The position numbers and the translations under genes were made by a program. 64,000 nucleotides of DNA from positions 1,167,677-1,231,676 of the forward strand of contig JABTUV010000001.1 in the NCBI GenBank assembly GCA_015075175.1. The letters run 5' to 3'. Origin of the DNA: a bacterium. GTDB lineage: Bacteria; Hinthialibacterota; Hinthialibacteria; H5-UNCL2. Positions within the stretch are counted from its first letter, which is position 1; every line of letters begins with the position of its first letter. Of the stretch, positions 27,007-37,491 are shown one piece after another. Below the pieces are notes generated by a model that worked only from the letters and a program-made list of their open reading frames with translations, did not search any database and was not told the origin of the DNA.

Positions 27007-27828
27007 TTACTGAAACCCGTGAAACTGCGAGACGAAGTTGATGGTGAGCATGGAGGCGATCGTGATGCCGTAGCCCGCCAGCGATAAATAGGCGATGCGC
27101 CGCCCCTTCCACTTGCCCGCGAGTATCTGCGACACCAATGCGCCGTACACCAGCCAGATCAGGATGACGGACAACACCTTGGGATCGTGATACCAGGCGT
27201 AATCGAGCTCGGCGTGGGCGCGGAACGAGCCGGCCACCATGGCCAGGGACAGAAACACGAAACCCACCTGGGCGCCGTGCGCGCAGAAGGAGGCCATCAC
27301 GTCCAGGCTGGGCATGCGGCTGTAGATGAGTCCGAAGCGATGCTGCCGGATTTCGTGATACAGCATGAGATACATGAGAGCGAACACGGCGGACACGGTA
27401 AAGGCGGCGTAGCTGACCAGCACGGACGCGACGTGCAGCGCGACCGCGTAGCCGGCGAGGAGCGGTGGCGTGGCCTTCGGATGCTCCACGAAACCGGAGG
27501 AGAGCAGTTGAAAGAGAAAGGCGAGGGCGAGAATAAAGAGGCCGACGGACTTCTCCGCCACGCGGCGCTCCAGGTAGAGATAGACGGCGGCGACCGCGAA
27601 GGCCAGGCACGACAGTACTTCAAAGATGGAGACCATGGGGATGCGCTGAAAATGCGCCGCCACGATGACGAGATAGGCGAGGTGCAAGAGCAGGGTGATT
27701 TCCAGCGCGGGCCGGGCCGGCTGCGCCAATACGTGGCCGGGATTGACAAAGGCCACGCCGTAGAGGTTGACTCCGACAAGATAGCCGAGCGGCAGGAGAA
27801 TCTCGATGAAGTGGATAAGCCGTTCCAT
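27007..27828 (-). CDS. CcsA/HemX-like cytochrome c assembly membrane protein
   Basis: A 273-residue integral membrane protein with about eight helices, matching the CcmC/CcsA/HemX family (PF01578). The tryptophan-rich-type region reads AMVAGSFRAHAELDYAWYHD then PKVLSVILIWLVYGA; the usual WG...W pattern is only partly kept. A periplasmic His is present in LDVMASFCAHGAQVGF. Genes of this type often precede hemA, as here where its TAA is followed at once by the hemA ATG. The role is heme delivery for cytochrome c or tuning of HemA levels. Confidence 0.85.
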   Translation of the reverse strand: MERLIHFIEILLPLGYLVGVNLYGVAFVNPGHVLAQPARPALEITLLLHLAYLVIVAAHFQRIPMVSIFEVLSCLAFAVAAVYLYLERRVAEKSVGLFILALAFLFQLLSSGFVEHPKATPPLLAGYAVALHVASVLVSYAAFTVSAVFALMYLMLYHEIRQHRFGLIYSRMPSLDVMASFCAHGAQVGFVFLSLAMVAGSFRAHAELDYAWYHDPKVLSVILIWLVYGALVSQILAGKWKGRRIAYLSLAGYGITIASMLTINFVSQFHGFQ

Positions 27829-27839
27829 GTCGCCGGTCT

Positions 27840-28030
27840 TTCTTATAATCTTAATCTTAATCTTAATCTTAATCTTGATCTTGATCTTAATCTTGATCTT
27901 GATCTTGATCTTAATCTTGATCTTAATCTTAATCTTAATCTTGCTCTTGCTCGTAATCGAGTACGAGCACGAGCGAGATTACGTCGTAATCGATTACGGT
28001 TACGAGCATGAGTACGATTACATCGTCTTC
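27840..28030. repeat. Long (ATCTTR)n array with GTAATCGATTACG palindromes
   Basis: About twenty units of AATCTT or GATCTT run in tandem, followed by CTCTTGCTCGTAATCGAGTA and CGTCGTAATCGATTACGGTT. It separates ccsA from hemB. Related shorter arrays are at 11976-12068 and 39175-39385. Confidence 0.85.
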
Positions 28031-28044
28031 GTACTCGCGCGGCG

Positions 28045-28993
<949 letters not shown>

Positions 28994-29324
28994 CGGCAGC
29001 GGGCCGCAGGGTGGAGCGAGCGCCGCCGAGCGCCTTCGAGGTGTCGATTGGGTTCATCGTGGGGCGGTGCATCCTCCCTTGCTTCTGGCGTCATTATGCC
29101 CGGAAAAACGGTCTCAATCAAGGGGAGAGTCATCCGTGGCGGCGACGCGGCGTCCGTAGCGGCGACGTCCGTCGCCGGTCGTGTCGGCATCTGCCGACAC
29201 GGGCGCAGGAGAGCAGGGACTATGGCGGTATGGGACCGATAGGATTTGAGGCTCGAAGAAAAAGGGGCGCGTGGGCGCCTTTGGGTGTCGTTCGCCGGAG
29301 CCGTCGGTGCGCGGTGGCCAGGAG

Positions 29325-29411
29325 CCGTCGGTGCGCGGTGCGCAGTGCGCGGTGCGCAGTGCACGGTGCGCGCGGTGCGCGGTGCGCGGTGCGCGGTGCG
29401 CGGTGCGCACC

Positions 29412-29412
<1 letters not shown>
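29325..29412. repeat. GTGCGCGGTGCGCACCCTAC repeat cluster
   Basis: Tandem variants of GGTGCGCGGTGCGC end in GCGCACCCTAC exactly at the pckA stop region. The family recurs at 47555-47722, 53455-53478, 54450-54535 and 54670-54692. Confidence 0.8.
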
Positions 29413-31046
<1,634 letters not shown>

Positions 31047-31050
<4 letters not shown>

Positions 31051-32264
31051 AGCCAGTCCCTCACCATTTTCTTGTCGCCGATGAAGATTTCATTGGGCGA
31101 ATTGGGATCCAGCGCCCACTTGATGCGCGCGATGCCTTCGGTGATGTCCTTGATGCTGCCCGTGTAGCTGAGCCGCAGGTGGCCCTCCATGCCGAACTCG
31201 CGCCCGGGTACCGTCACCACCAGCGCCTTGGAAAGGAGAAAGTTGGACAGTTCCAACGAGCTCTTCTTGTAGGCCGAAAAATCCGGCAGGCAGTAGAAGG
31301 TCCCGTCGGGCGGCGTGACACGCACGCCGGTGAACGAGGCCAATTCGGTCATCATCACGTTGCGGTTGTTCTCGATGGTGGCGCGCAGGGCCTGCACCGT
31401 GCTTTGCAGGCCCGACAAGGCTCCCACGGCCGCCGCCTCCAGCACCGGCGAGTTGCATGATGTGGTCTGCGCCTGGATGTTGGTCATCACCTGGACGATC
31501 TTTCTCGGCGCGATCGCCCAGCCGATGCGGAAACCCGTCATCCCGTACAGCTTGGAGATGCCGTTGACCACGATCACGTGGGTGGACTCGATGTCCCGGT
31601 CGGTGAACTCGTAGGCGTTGGGCGCCACCTTGCCGTTGAACACCAGCCGGTGGTAGATGTCGTCCATAAGGAGAAAGATGCCCTTGCGCTCGCAGAACTC
31701 GACGAGCGAGGCGATCAGCTCCTTGGGATAGACGGCCCCCGAGGGATTGTTGGGGCTGTTGACGATGATCATGCGGGTGTAAGAGCTGACCGCCCGCTCA
31801 ATCTCCTCCATGCGGGGGATGAAGCCGCCGTCCTCGGGCGTGACGACCACGGGGACGGCATGGACCATCTTGACCATCTCCGGATAGCTGACCCAGTAGG
31901 GGGCCAGGATGATGACTTCGTCCTGAGGGTTGAGGGCGGCGAAAAGGAAATTATAGATGGCCTGCTTGGCGCCCGCGGAGACGATCACGTTCTCCGGCGC
32001 GACCCGCCGCCCGTAGAACTCCTCCGTGTAACGGATGATCTCTTTCTTGAGCGCGGGTGAACCGTCCGAGGGCGAATACTTGACGTCTCCCGTGGTCAAC
32101 TTGGCCGATGCCGCCAGGATGGCCTGCAGCGGCGCCTTGTTCTTGGGTTCCCCGCCTCCCAGATGGACGACCGACTCGCCCTTCTCGCGCAACAGTCGGG
32201 CGGTCTCGTTGAGCTTGAGAGTCGGGGACTCCACAATGCTGAGTGCGAGTTGCGACAGACTCAT
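31047..32264 (-). CDS. Pyridoxal phosphate-dependent aminotransferase (aspartate aminotransferase family)
   Basis: A 405-residue class I/II aminotransferase. Conserved parts: VVHLGGGEPKNKAP, KYSPSDGSPALKKEI, VSAGAKQAIYN, IIVNSPNNPSGAVYPKEL, LLMDDIYHRLVF, and the PLP lysine in VVNGISKLYGMTGFRIGWA near residue 238. The ATG at 32264 (MSLSQLAL) has CAGGAGAT nine bases upstream. The longer frame start lacks support. It overlaps pckA by ATGA; if it makes oxaloacetate from aspartate it would feed pckA directly, which is inference. Confidence 0.92.
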
Positions 32265-32666
32265 GTGGATGATCTCCTGCCCCGTTAGTTTCCGCCGGGT
32301 TCTCCGGTTCGGGAGCGCATCTTGCCCGCCTCCATGCCTTTCCGCAAACACGATGTAGTTGAATCGCCGCAAGCAGTGGTTGAATCGTGGAACGCACGAA
32401 ACAATGGACAGCGACGCTCCGGAATGCTATTGGAGTTGGTGAAGAATTTGTGAACCATTTTTCGATCCGTGGCGTCTAGGGGATGGGAGTGTCCACGACC
32501 GTGGTTTTGGCGCATGTTCTGGCCTTTCCGGCTCGTTTTAGGTGAGTTGCAGGTTCTTGCGGCTCACGGCGAGCCTACGCCCAATCAGATATCATTCAAC
32601 TGACTGATTTTCAAGCACTTATTTTTGTTTCTGCCATCCGGAAATCTGTTTTCAGCGAAGTACTAT

Positions 32667-32695
32667 TTGACATTCCATCAACTAATAATTATTAT
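32667..32695 (+). promoter_or_regulatory. Strong sigma-70-like promoter of the selenoprotein gene
   Basis: TTGACA at 32667-32672 and TATTAT at 32690-32695 with an ideal 17-base spacer, in an AT-rich island unlike the rest of the window. The next gene starts 41 bases after the -10 box. Confidence 0.75.
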
Positions 32696-32736
32696 TCTTG
32701 CGGTCCTTCCGGAACCGCGATCGGAGGTTAAGATCT

Positions 32737-34377
32737 ATGACGTGCATTGGACGTATTCTGGTTGGGTTGGTGGTCGGGTGGATGCTGGCGGGGCCGGCGG
32801 GAGCGGTGACTATCGCGCTGGAGCTGGTGAAGTTCGAGCAGTCGCCGGCGCTCTTGCGGGCTGGCGACGCTACCGCGGTCGAACGGCTGGCGGCCGGCAT
32901 GGCCCGCGGCCAGGCCATGCCCCTCACAGTGGAGGAGGGAAAGATCGCCGTCGATCCGGCTTACTCGCAAGTGGTCCGGAAGGAACCGGCCGGCCTCATC
33001 TGCGCCCAACCGCTGCGCGGGGTGCTAAAGATCGGCGAGAGCGCGTTCGGGTACATCTTCGACTCGACCGATCTAGCCGAGTCCGGTTTCCATCGATTGT
33101 ATTTCGACCGGAACGGGGACGGGGACCTGTCGGACGAGACGCCGCTGGAGGCGATACCCGTGCGGCGCGGTGTCAGCGGCCCGCTGGCGCGGCCGGTGAC
33201 AACGGGCGCGCGCGTCGCGCCGACAACGGCCGCCCCCGCGCGCTTCGTGCCCTCCCCGGCGTACAACTACACCAGCGCCAACTTTCCCCCCTTGGACATG
33301 CAGGTGAGATCGGGGGGGAAGACGCTGGACTATCGCGTGTGGCCTTACGTGTACGCCACCTTCACGTCCGGCGATGACGCGCAGCTGCGCAGCGGCGGCG
33401 TGACCTTCCGCCCCGGCGGCTATCGCAAGGGGCAAGTCGAGCTGGGCGGCAGGCGGATGATGGTCGTGCTCGTGGACTCCAACGGCAACGGCGCATTCAA
33501 CGATCCGCTGGTATTCCAGGCGATGGGGGCGGATGCGGCGGGGCGCGTACGGCCCGTCTTCGGCGACGCCCTGGTGGTGGCCGAGGAGGACTCCCTGGCT
33601 GCGATGCGCACGACGCTTTTGGGCTTGCGCGACGGTCTCCACGTCACGCCGCTCTACAGAGTCGGTGAGACGCTCTATGACCTGTCCGTCTCACCCTCCG
33701 GCGAAGCCGTTACGCTGGCGCCCAGCCGCGTGGCGACCGGCCGGGTCCGGTGTCCGGGCAAATCGTTTTCCGGCGTGCTCTTCAGCGAGCTGGGTTTTGT
33801 CAACCTGGTCGCAGTTGAAGGTGAGGCCGTGGAAGTCCCCGCCGGCGAGTGGAAACTCTACCAATACACGCTGGACATGGCCACGCAAGAGGCGGCGGGC
33901 GGGGCGACCGTGCCGGTCGCCGGCACGCGCAACTATACGCGCGTTTCGGCTGTGGGTACTCGTGAATCGCCGCCCGTCAAGGTGGAGAGGGGCAGGACGA
34001 CCACGTTGCCCTACGGCGGTCCGTACAAGACGGTTGTGCACGCCGCGCCGGGAAGCGCCCCCAAGGACGCACCACCGGGCGACTACGCGCAACTGAGCCT
34101 GTCGCTGGTCGGCAAGGGCGGCGAAGTGCTGACCGGCCTGTACCTGAACGGCCGGCGTCCGGCGGCTCCGACCTTTGTCGTGGCCGACTCGAGGGGCAAA
34201 AAGATCGACGCCGGCGCGTTCCAATTCGGCTGAGGCTTCACCTGTTCGTACTCATGGCGAGTACCTGAAAACCCCGATCGTGAATATCGCATCAAGGTGA
34301 ATCTGACCGCCGAGCCGTTCAAGATCGACGCGCGGGAGACGAGCATTCTGAAACGGAGCGACTTGTTGGCGCTGTAA
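32737..34377 (+). CDS. Candidate secreted selenoprotein (in-frame TGA at 34231-34233)
   Basis: No known family is recognised. The ATG at 32737 has GGAGG upstream and begins a signal peptide (GRILVGLVVGWMLAGPAGA). The mature protein has two Ca-binding-like loops, DRNGDGDLSDE (about residue 124) and DSNGNGAFND (about 247), in beta-rich sequence. At codon 499 the frame meets TGA but then continues without stops for 47 codons to TAA at 34375: GFTCSYSWRVPENPDREYRI, then KVNLTAEPFKIDARETSILK. Read as selenocysteine this gives QFGUGFTC, a U-x3-C redox-like motif. A hairpin follows the TGA, and selC, selA, selD and selB lie just downstream. Without Sec insertion the product ends at 34233 (498 residues). 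Confidence 0.78.
34248..34264 (+). promoter_or_regulatory. SECIS-like hairpin after the in-frame TGA
   Basis: GTACTC-ATGGC-GAGTAC forms a perfect 6-bp stem with a 5-base loop. The apical loop begins 20 bases after the TGA, within the usual spacing of bacterial SECIS elements. The loop contains two G residues, though not in its first two positions. Confidence 0.6.
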
Positions 34378-34382
34378 GACCG

Positions 34383-34560
34383 TAGTTGCGCAGCGTGCTG
34401 CGCCGCGCGATGTCGAATGCGGCTGCTTGCTGCCGGTGCGCTGACGGCGGGGAGCAGGCTAAAGCCTGTACTCCGCGGCGCCTCGTAGTTGCGCAGCGTG
34501 CTGCGCCGCGTAGGGTGGGTCCTACCCACCAACTCCAGACGGTGGGTAAAACCCACCCTA
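34383..34560. repeat. GTAGTTGCGCAGCGTGCTGC palindromes and a GGGTGGGT hairpin
   Basis: Two copies of GTAGTTGCGCAGCGTGCTGC (34383 and 34487) and a TAGGGTGGGTCCTACCCACC/GGTGGGTAAAACCCACCCTA pair lie between the selenoprotein gene and selC. The first palindrome also appears near 2384 and 61170. Confidence 0.7.
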
Positions 34561-34569
34561 CGAGCCAGC

Positions 34570-34665
34570 GGAGGTAATCGGGGCCCGGTGGTCCTCGCGG
34601 CCTTCAAAGCCGTCTGCGTCGCGCCGCGCGTGACGGGTGGGTTCGACTCCCATTTACCTCCGCCA
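34570..34665 (+). tRNA. selC: tRNA-Sec (anticodon TCA)
   Basis: An 8-bp acceptor stem GGAGGTAA pairs with TTACCTCC, then G and an encoded CCA. The anticodon TCA is at 34604-34606 within CTTCAAA on a GGC/GCC stem. A very long variable arm (about 34613-34636) and a T loop TTCGACT follow. The 96-base length and 8-bp acceptor stem are diagnostic for selenocysteine tRNA, which decodes UGA. Confidence 0.96.
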
Positions 34666-34689
34666 ATATGTCAACGTGGGCCGGCAGAG

Positions 34690-34770
34690 TCCCCCCACCC
34701 CCCCTTGTTAAGGGGGGGCTATATGGAGTGCGGCAGCTTGCTGCCGCGCGCAGCACGCTGCGCAACTGCG
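34690..34770. repeat. Two dispersed hairpin repeats downstream of selC
   Basis: CCCCCCTTGTTAAGGGGGGG (could act as a terminator after selC) is followed by TGGAGTGCGGCAGCTTGCTG and CGCAGCACGCTGCGCAACTG. The latter two recur at 55640-55665 and 61135-61185. No gene is seen between 34771 and 34908. Confidence 0.65.
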
Positions 34771-34908
34771 GGATGGGGCAATGCGCGCATGAGTCCCAAG
34801 CTCAAACATGAGGGTCTCACGCCGACTTCATGTTTGATTGTCAACAACGGTCCTCCATGCTAGGCTTCGCCCGGTTGATCTGTAACTGCCTCACGGAGTG
34901 CGGGTGAC

Positions 34909-35166
34909 GTGAGAAAACGAATCCTCCTCGGCTGCCTGATGACCCTTTTGGGCGCCGGCATGATCGCCGCCTCCAGCACGCGCGCGTTTCCCGTTTACGA
35001 CGAAGACCTGCCGGAAGATGAGTTCGCTTTCTATCAGGAAGTGTCGGAAATCCGGGTGACCTGGGACGGCACGTTTGCAGGCGTGCTGCGTTCATCCTCG
35101 ACCGGTCGGCTGGTGACGACGTACGACCGCGATGCCCCCCCGGAGCGGCCGGCATGTCCCACCTGA
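34909..35166 (+). CDS. Small secreted protein of unknown function
   Basis: An 85-residue protein starting at GTG (34909) with a signal peptide (RKRILLGCLMTLLGAGMIAA) and an acidic mature region (YDEDLPEDEFAFYQEVSEIR). No family is recognised. A seven-C run at 35133-35139 may hide a frameshift: with one extra C the protein would end PPGAAGMSHLNRIIHGPQGA and so on, with a TGA overlapping the ATG of the next gene (ATGA at 35240). It sits between selC and the iron-sulfur protein, in the same direction. Confidence 0.55.
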   Translation: MRKRILLGCLMTLLGAGMIAASSTRAFPVYDEDLPEDEFAFYQEVSEIRVTWDGTFAGVLRSSSTGRLVTTYDRDAPPERPACPT

Positions 35167-35239
35167 ACCGAATAATTCATGGGCCGCAGGGCGCGGCTCC
35201 TGTCGTCCCACGAGTCGCAGTCGTCCCGGTTGGTCCGGC

Positions 35240-36103
35240 ATGAAATCCGGGCTGCTGCGACCCGTGCGGCTTGTCTTCAACCTGCTGCGCCGCCGCCGCG
35301 TCTGGCAGTGGGGCTCGCTGGTCCTCTTGAACCTGCCGCTGTTGGGTCTCTGGACTCAGGTCTGCGCGCCCGTGCTCAACTGCCATTCCTGCCCCTGGGC
35401 CGTGTTCGCCTGTCCCATCGGCGTGGCCGGACATCTCATCTCCTGGCACGTGTTCCCGCTCTACGTTCTGGGCACGATGCTCGTCTGGGGCGCGCTCTTC
35501 GGGCGCATCGTGTGCGGTTGGGTCTGTCCCTTCGGCCTCGTGCAGGATTATCTCCACAAGATTCCCTCGCCCAAGTGGAGGCTGCCCAGGTGGACGCGCT
35601 ACCTCAAGTACGGCGTCCTCTTGACGAGCGTGATCCTCGTGCCGTTTTTCATCGGACTCTCCAACCGCGCGTTTTTCTGCTCGCTGTGTCCGGTGGGGAC
35701 GCTGGAGTCGATGCTGCCGGCGGTCGTGGCGTCCGGCGACTGGGCAGCGTTTCTGCGCAGTTGGGCGCGCACCCTGGCGCTGATTCTGATACTTCTCTTC
35801 GGCGTGGTCGCCATGCGCAGCTTCTGCAAGACGCTCTGTCCCATCGGCGCGTTTCTGGCGCTCTGCAACCGCTTCTCGGGCTACAGCCTCCACTACAACC
35901 AGGACACCTGCTCGTCGTGCGAGCTGTGCCTGGCCGGATGCCCGATGGACGTAGACATCGCCGAGATGGAGAATAAGGCGGGAGGCGTCACGCTGACGGC
36001 GTCTTCGGAGTGCATCCTGTGCCTGAATTGCACCCGAAACTGCCACACCAGCGGGCTGTCGTGGTCGTTCTGGACTCTGGTGGGAGGGGGGAGGAAGCGA
36101 TGA
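35240..36103 (+). CDS. NapH/MauN-like 4Fe-4S membrane protein
   Basis: A 287-residue polytopic protein with four to five helices and cysteine motifs of the NapH/MauN group: NCHSCPWAVFACP, GRIVCGWVCPFGLVQD, FCSLCPVG and FCKTLCPIGAF. A C-terminal ferredoxin domain has CSSCELCLAGCPM and CILCLNCTRNCH, suggesting two 4Fe-4S clusters. The ATG at 35240 (MKSGLLRPVRL) lacks a strong ribosome site. Its last codons overlap selA by ATGA. Members pass electrons across the membrane to periplasmic partners, so a reductase for the secreted selenoprotein is an attractive but untested idea. Confidence 0.85.
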   Translation: MKSGLLRPVRLVFNLLRRRRVWQWGSLVLLNLPLLGLWTQVCAPVLNCHSCPWAVFACPIGVAGHLISWHVFPLYVLGTMLVWGALFGRIVCGWVCPFGLVQDYLHKIPSPKWRLPRWTRYLKYGVLLTSVILVPFFIGLSNRAFFCSLCPVGTLESMLPAVVASGDWAAFLRSWARTLALILILLFGVVAMRSFCKTLCPIGAFLALCNRFSGYSLHYNQDTCSSCELCLAGCPMDVDIAEMENKAGGVTLTASSECILCLNCTRNCHTSGLSWSFWTLVGGGRKR

Positions 36104-37467
36104 GCGCGGGGACGGATGCGCGGGCGCTGTTGCCGGCGGTGGATCGTGTCTTGCGCGCGATGGAAGCGAGGCCGGAGGCGTCGAGCTATGCGCCGGCTCG
36201 GCGCGCGGATGCCGCGCGGGCCGTCTTGGCGCGCCTGCGCGCCGCCCTGCCGGCGGTGGTTCCCGGCGTCGAGGAAGTCGCCGCGGAGGCGCTGGCGCTG
36301 CTGGCCGCGGAGGCCGCGGCGGGCCTGTCGCGCGCCGTCAACGGGACCGGCATCGTGTTGCATACCGGCCTTGGGCGCGCGGTTTTGGCGCCGGAGGCGG
36401 TCGCCGCCGTGGCAGCGTTGGACGGTTGTTGCACCCTGCAAATCGACCTGGAGACCGGCGCCCGGGGACGCCGCGACGCCGTCATCGCCCATCTCCTCGC
36501 CACTCTCACGGGCTGCGAAGCGGCGACCGTGGTCAACAACAACGCCGCCGCCACGCTTCTCGTTCTGGCCGCGCTGTGCGCGGGGCGGCAGGTGGTCGTC
36601 TCGCGCGGGCAGTTGATCGAAATCGGCGGCTCGTTCCGCCTGCCCGACGTCATCCAGGCCAGCGGCGCCCGCATGGTCGAGGTTGGCACGACCAACAAGA
36701 CGCACCTCCGCGATTACGAGCGCGCGCTGACGCCCGACACGGCGGCGCTGCTTCACGTCCATCCCAGCAACTATCGCATCATAGGATTCTCGCAGTCGGT
36801 TTCGCTCGCCGAGCCGGCGTCGCTGAAAGAAGGTCGAGAACTGATCCTCATCGACGACCTGGGCTGCGGCGCGCTGGTGGACCTGGCCCGGGTCGGCCTT
36901 CCCCACGAGCCGACCGTACAGGAGAGCCTGGCCGGGGGCGCGGACGTGGCGCTCTTTTCCGGCGACAAGCTGATCGGCGGGCCGCAGTGCGGCATCATCG
37001 TGGGCAAGCGGACCTGCATCGAGAAGATTCGCAAGCATCCTCTGGCGCGGGCGCTGCGCGTGGGCAAGTTCACCGTGGCCGCGCTGGAGGCGACGCTCAA
37101 GCTGTTTCTGAATCCTGAAACGGCGTGGCGGCGCGTGCCGACGCTGCGCATGTTGGCGCTGACCGTTGACGAGCTTGTTGCGCGCGCGACCGCCCTGGCG
37201 GACCGGCTTTCGCCGCTCTTTCGCGCGCGTCGTACCCACGGAGAGCGCCTGCGGGCGGCTCGCTGCCTGCCGCAAGGCTTCCCTCCGCCGCCGTGGCGCT
37301 GGCGCATCCAACGCTGTCCGCCGGCGAGTTGGCGCGCCGGTTTCGCCTCGCCCATCCCCCGGTCGTGGGGCGCATCGATAACGAGCAATATCTTCTGGAC
37401 GCGCGGACCCTACTCCCCGGCGACGAGGAGCGCATCGAGGCCGCCGCCAGAATGGTCGGGAGGCTGA
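36100..37467 (+). CDS. selA: L-seryl-tRNA(Sec) selenium transferase, frameshifted near the C-terminus
   Basis: PLP enzyme that converts seryl-tRNA(Sec) to selenocysteyl-tRNA(Sec). Motifs: AVNGTGIVLHTGLGRAVLAP, AATVVNNNAAATLLVLAALC, VVVSRGQLIEIGGSFRLPDV, LIDDLGCGAL and the PLP lysine in LFSGDKLIGGPQCGIIVG. The C-terminal part is found in another frame (AGGSLPAARLPSAAVALAHP, VVGRIDNEQYLLDARTL), so an indel is placed at about 37205-37255. The true stop is unclear because that frame stays open into selD. The ATG overlaps the iron-sulfur gene stop. Confidence 0.9.
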   Translation: MSAGTDARALLPAVDRVLRAMEARPEASSYAPARRADAARAVLARLRAALPAVVPGVEEVAAEALALLAAEAAAGLSRAVNGTGIVLHTGLGRAVLAPEAVAAVAALDGCCTLQIDLETGARGRRDAVIAHLLATLTGCEAATVVNNNAAATLLVLAALCAGRQVVVSRGQLIEIGGSFRLPDVIQASGARMVEVGTTNKTHLRDYERALTPDTAALLHVHPSNYRIIGFSQSVSLAEPASLKEGRELILIDDLGCGALVDLARVGLPHEPTVQESLAGGADVALFSGDKLIGGPQCGIIVGKRTCIEKIRKHPLARALRVGKFTVAALEATLKLFLNPETAWRRVPTLRMLALTVDELVARATALADRLSPLFRARRTHGERLRAARCLPQGFPPPPWRWRIQRCPPASWRAGFASPIPRSWGASITSNIFWTRGPYSPATRSASRPPPEWSGG

Positions 37468-37491
37468 GGTGCGTCTCCCGAGCGACGCAAG

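Noticed and set aside
34909-35175. Second possible selenoprotein: the small secreted protein ends PACPT then TGA, and the frame reads two more codons to TAA, giving a CPT-U motif near the C-terminus.
   Set aside because: Only two codons follow the TGA, no SECIS-like hairpin was found, and a seven-C run just upstream suggests a frameshift; the +1 frame gives a more natural ending that overlaps the next start as ATGA.
35132-35239. An N-terminal extension of the NapH-like protein starting at 35132.
   Set aside because: The extra 36 residues are low-complexity Arg/Pro/Ser sequence with no similarity, overlap the previous gene, and contain no membrane segment.
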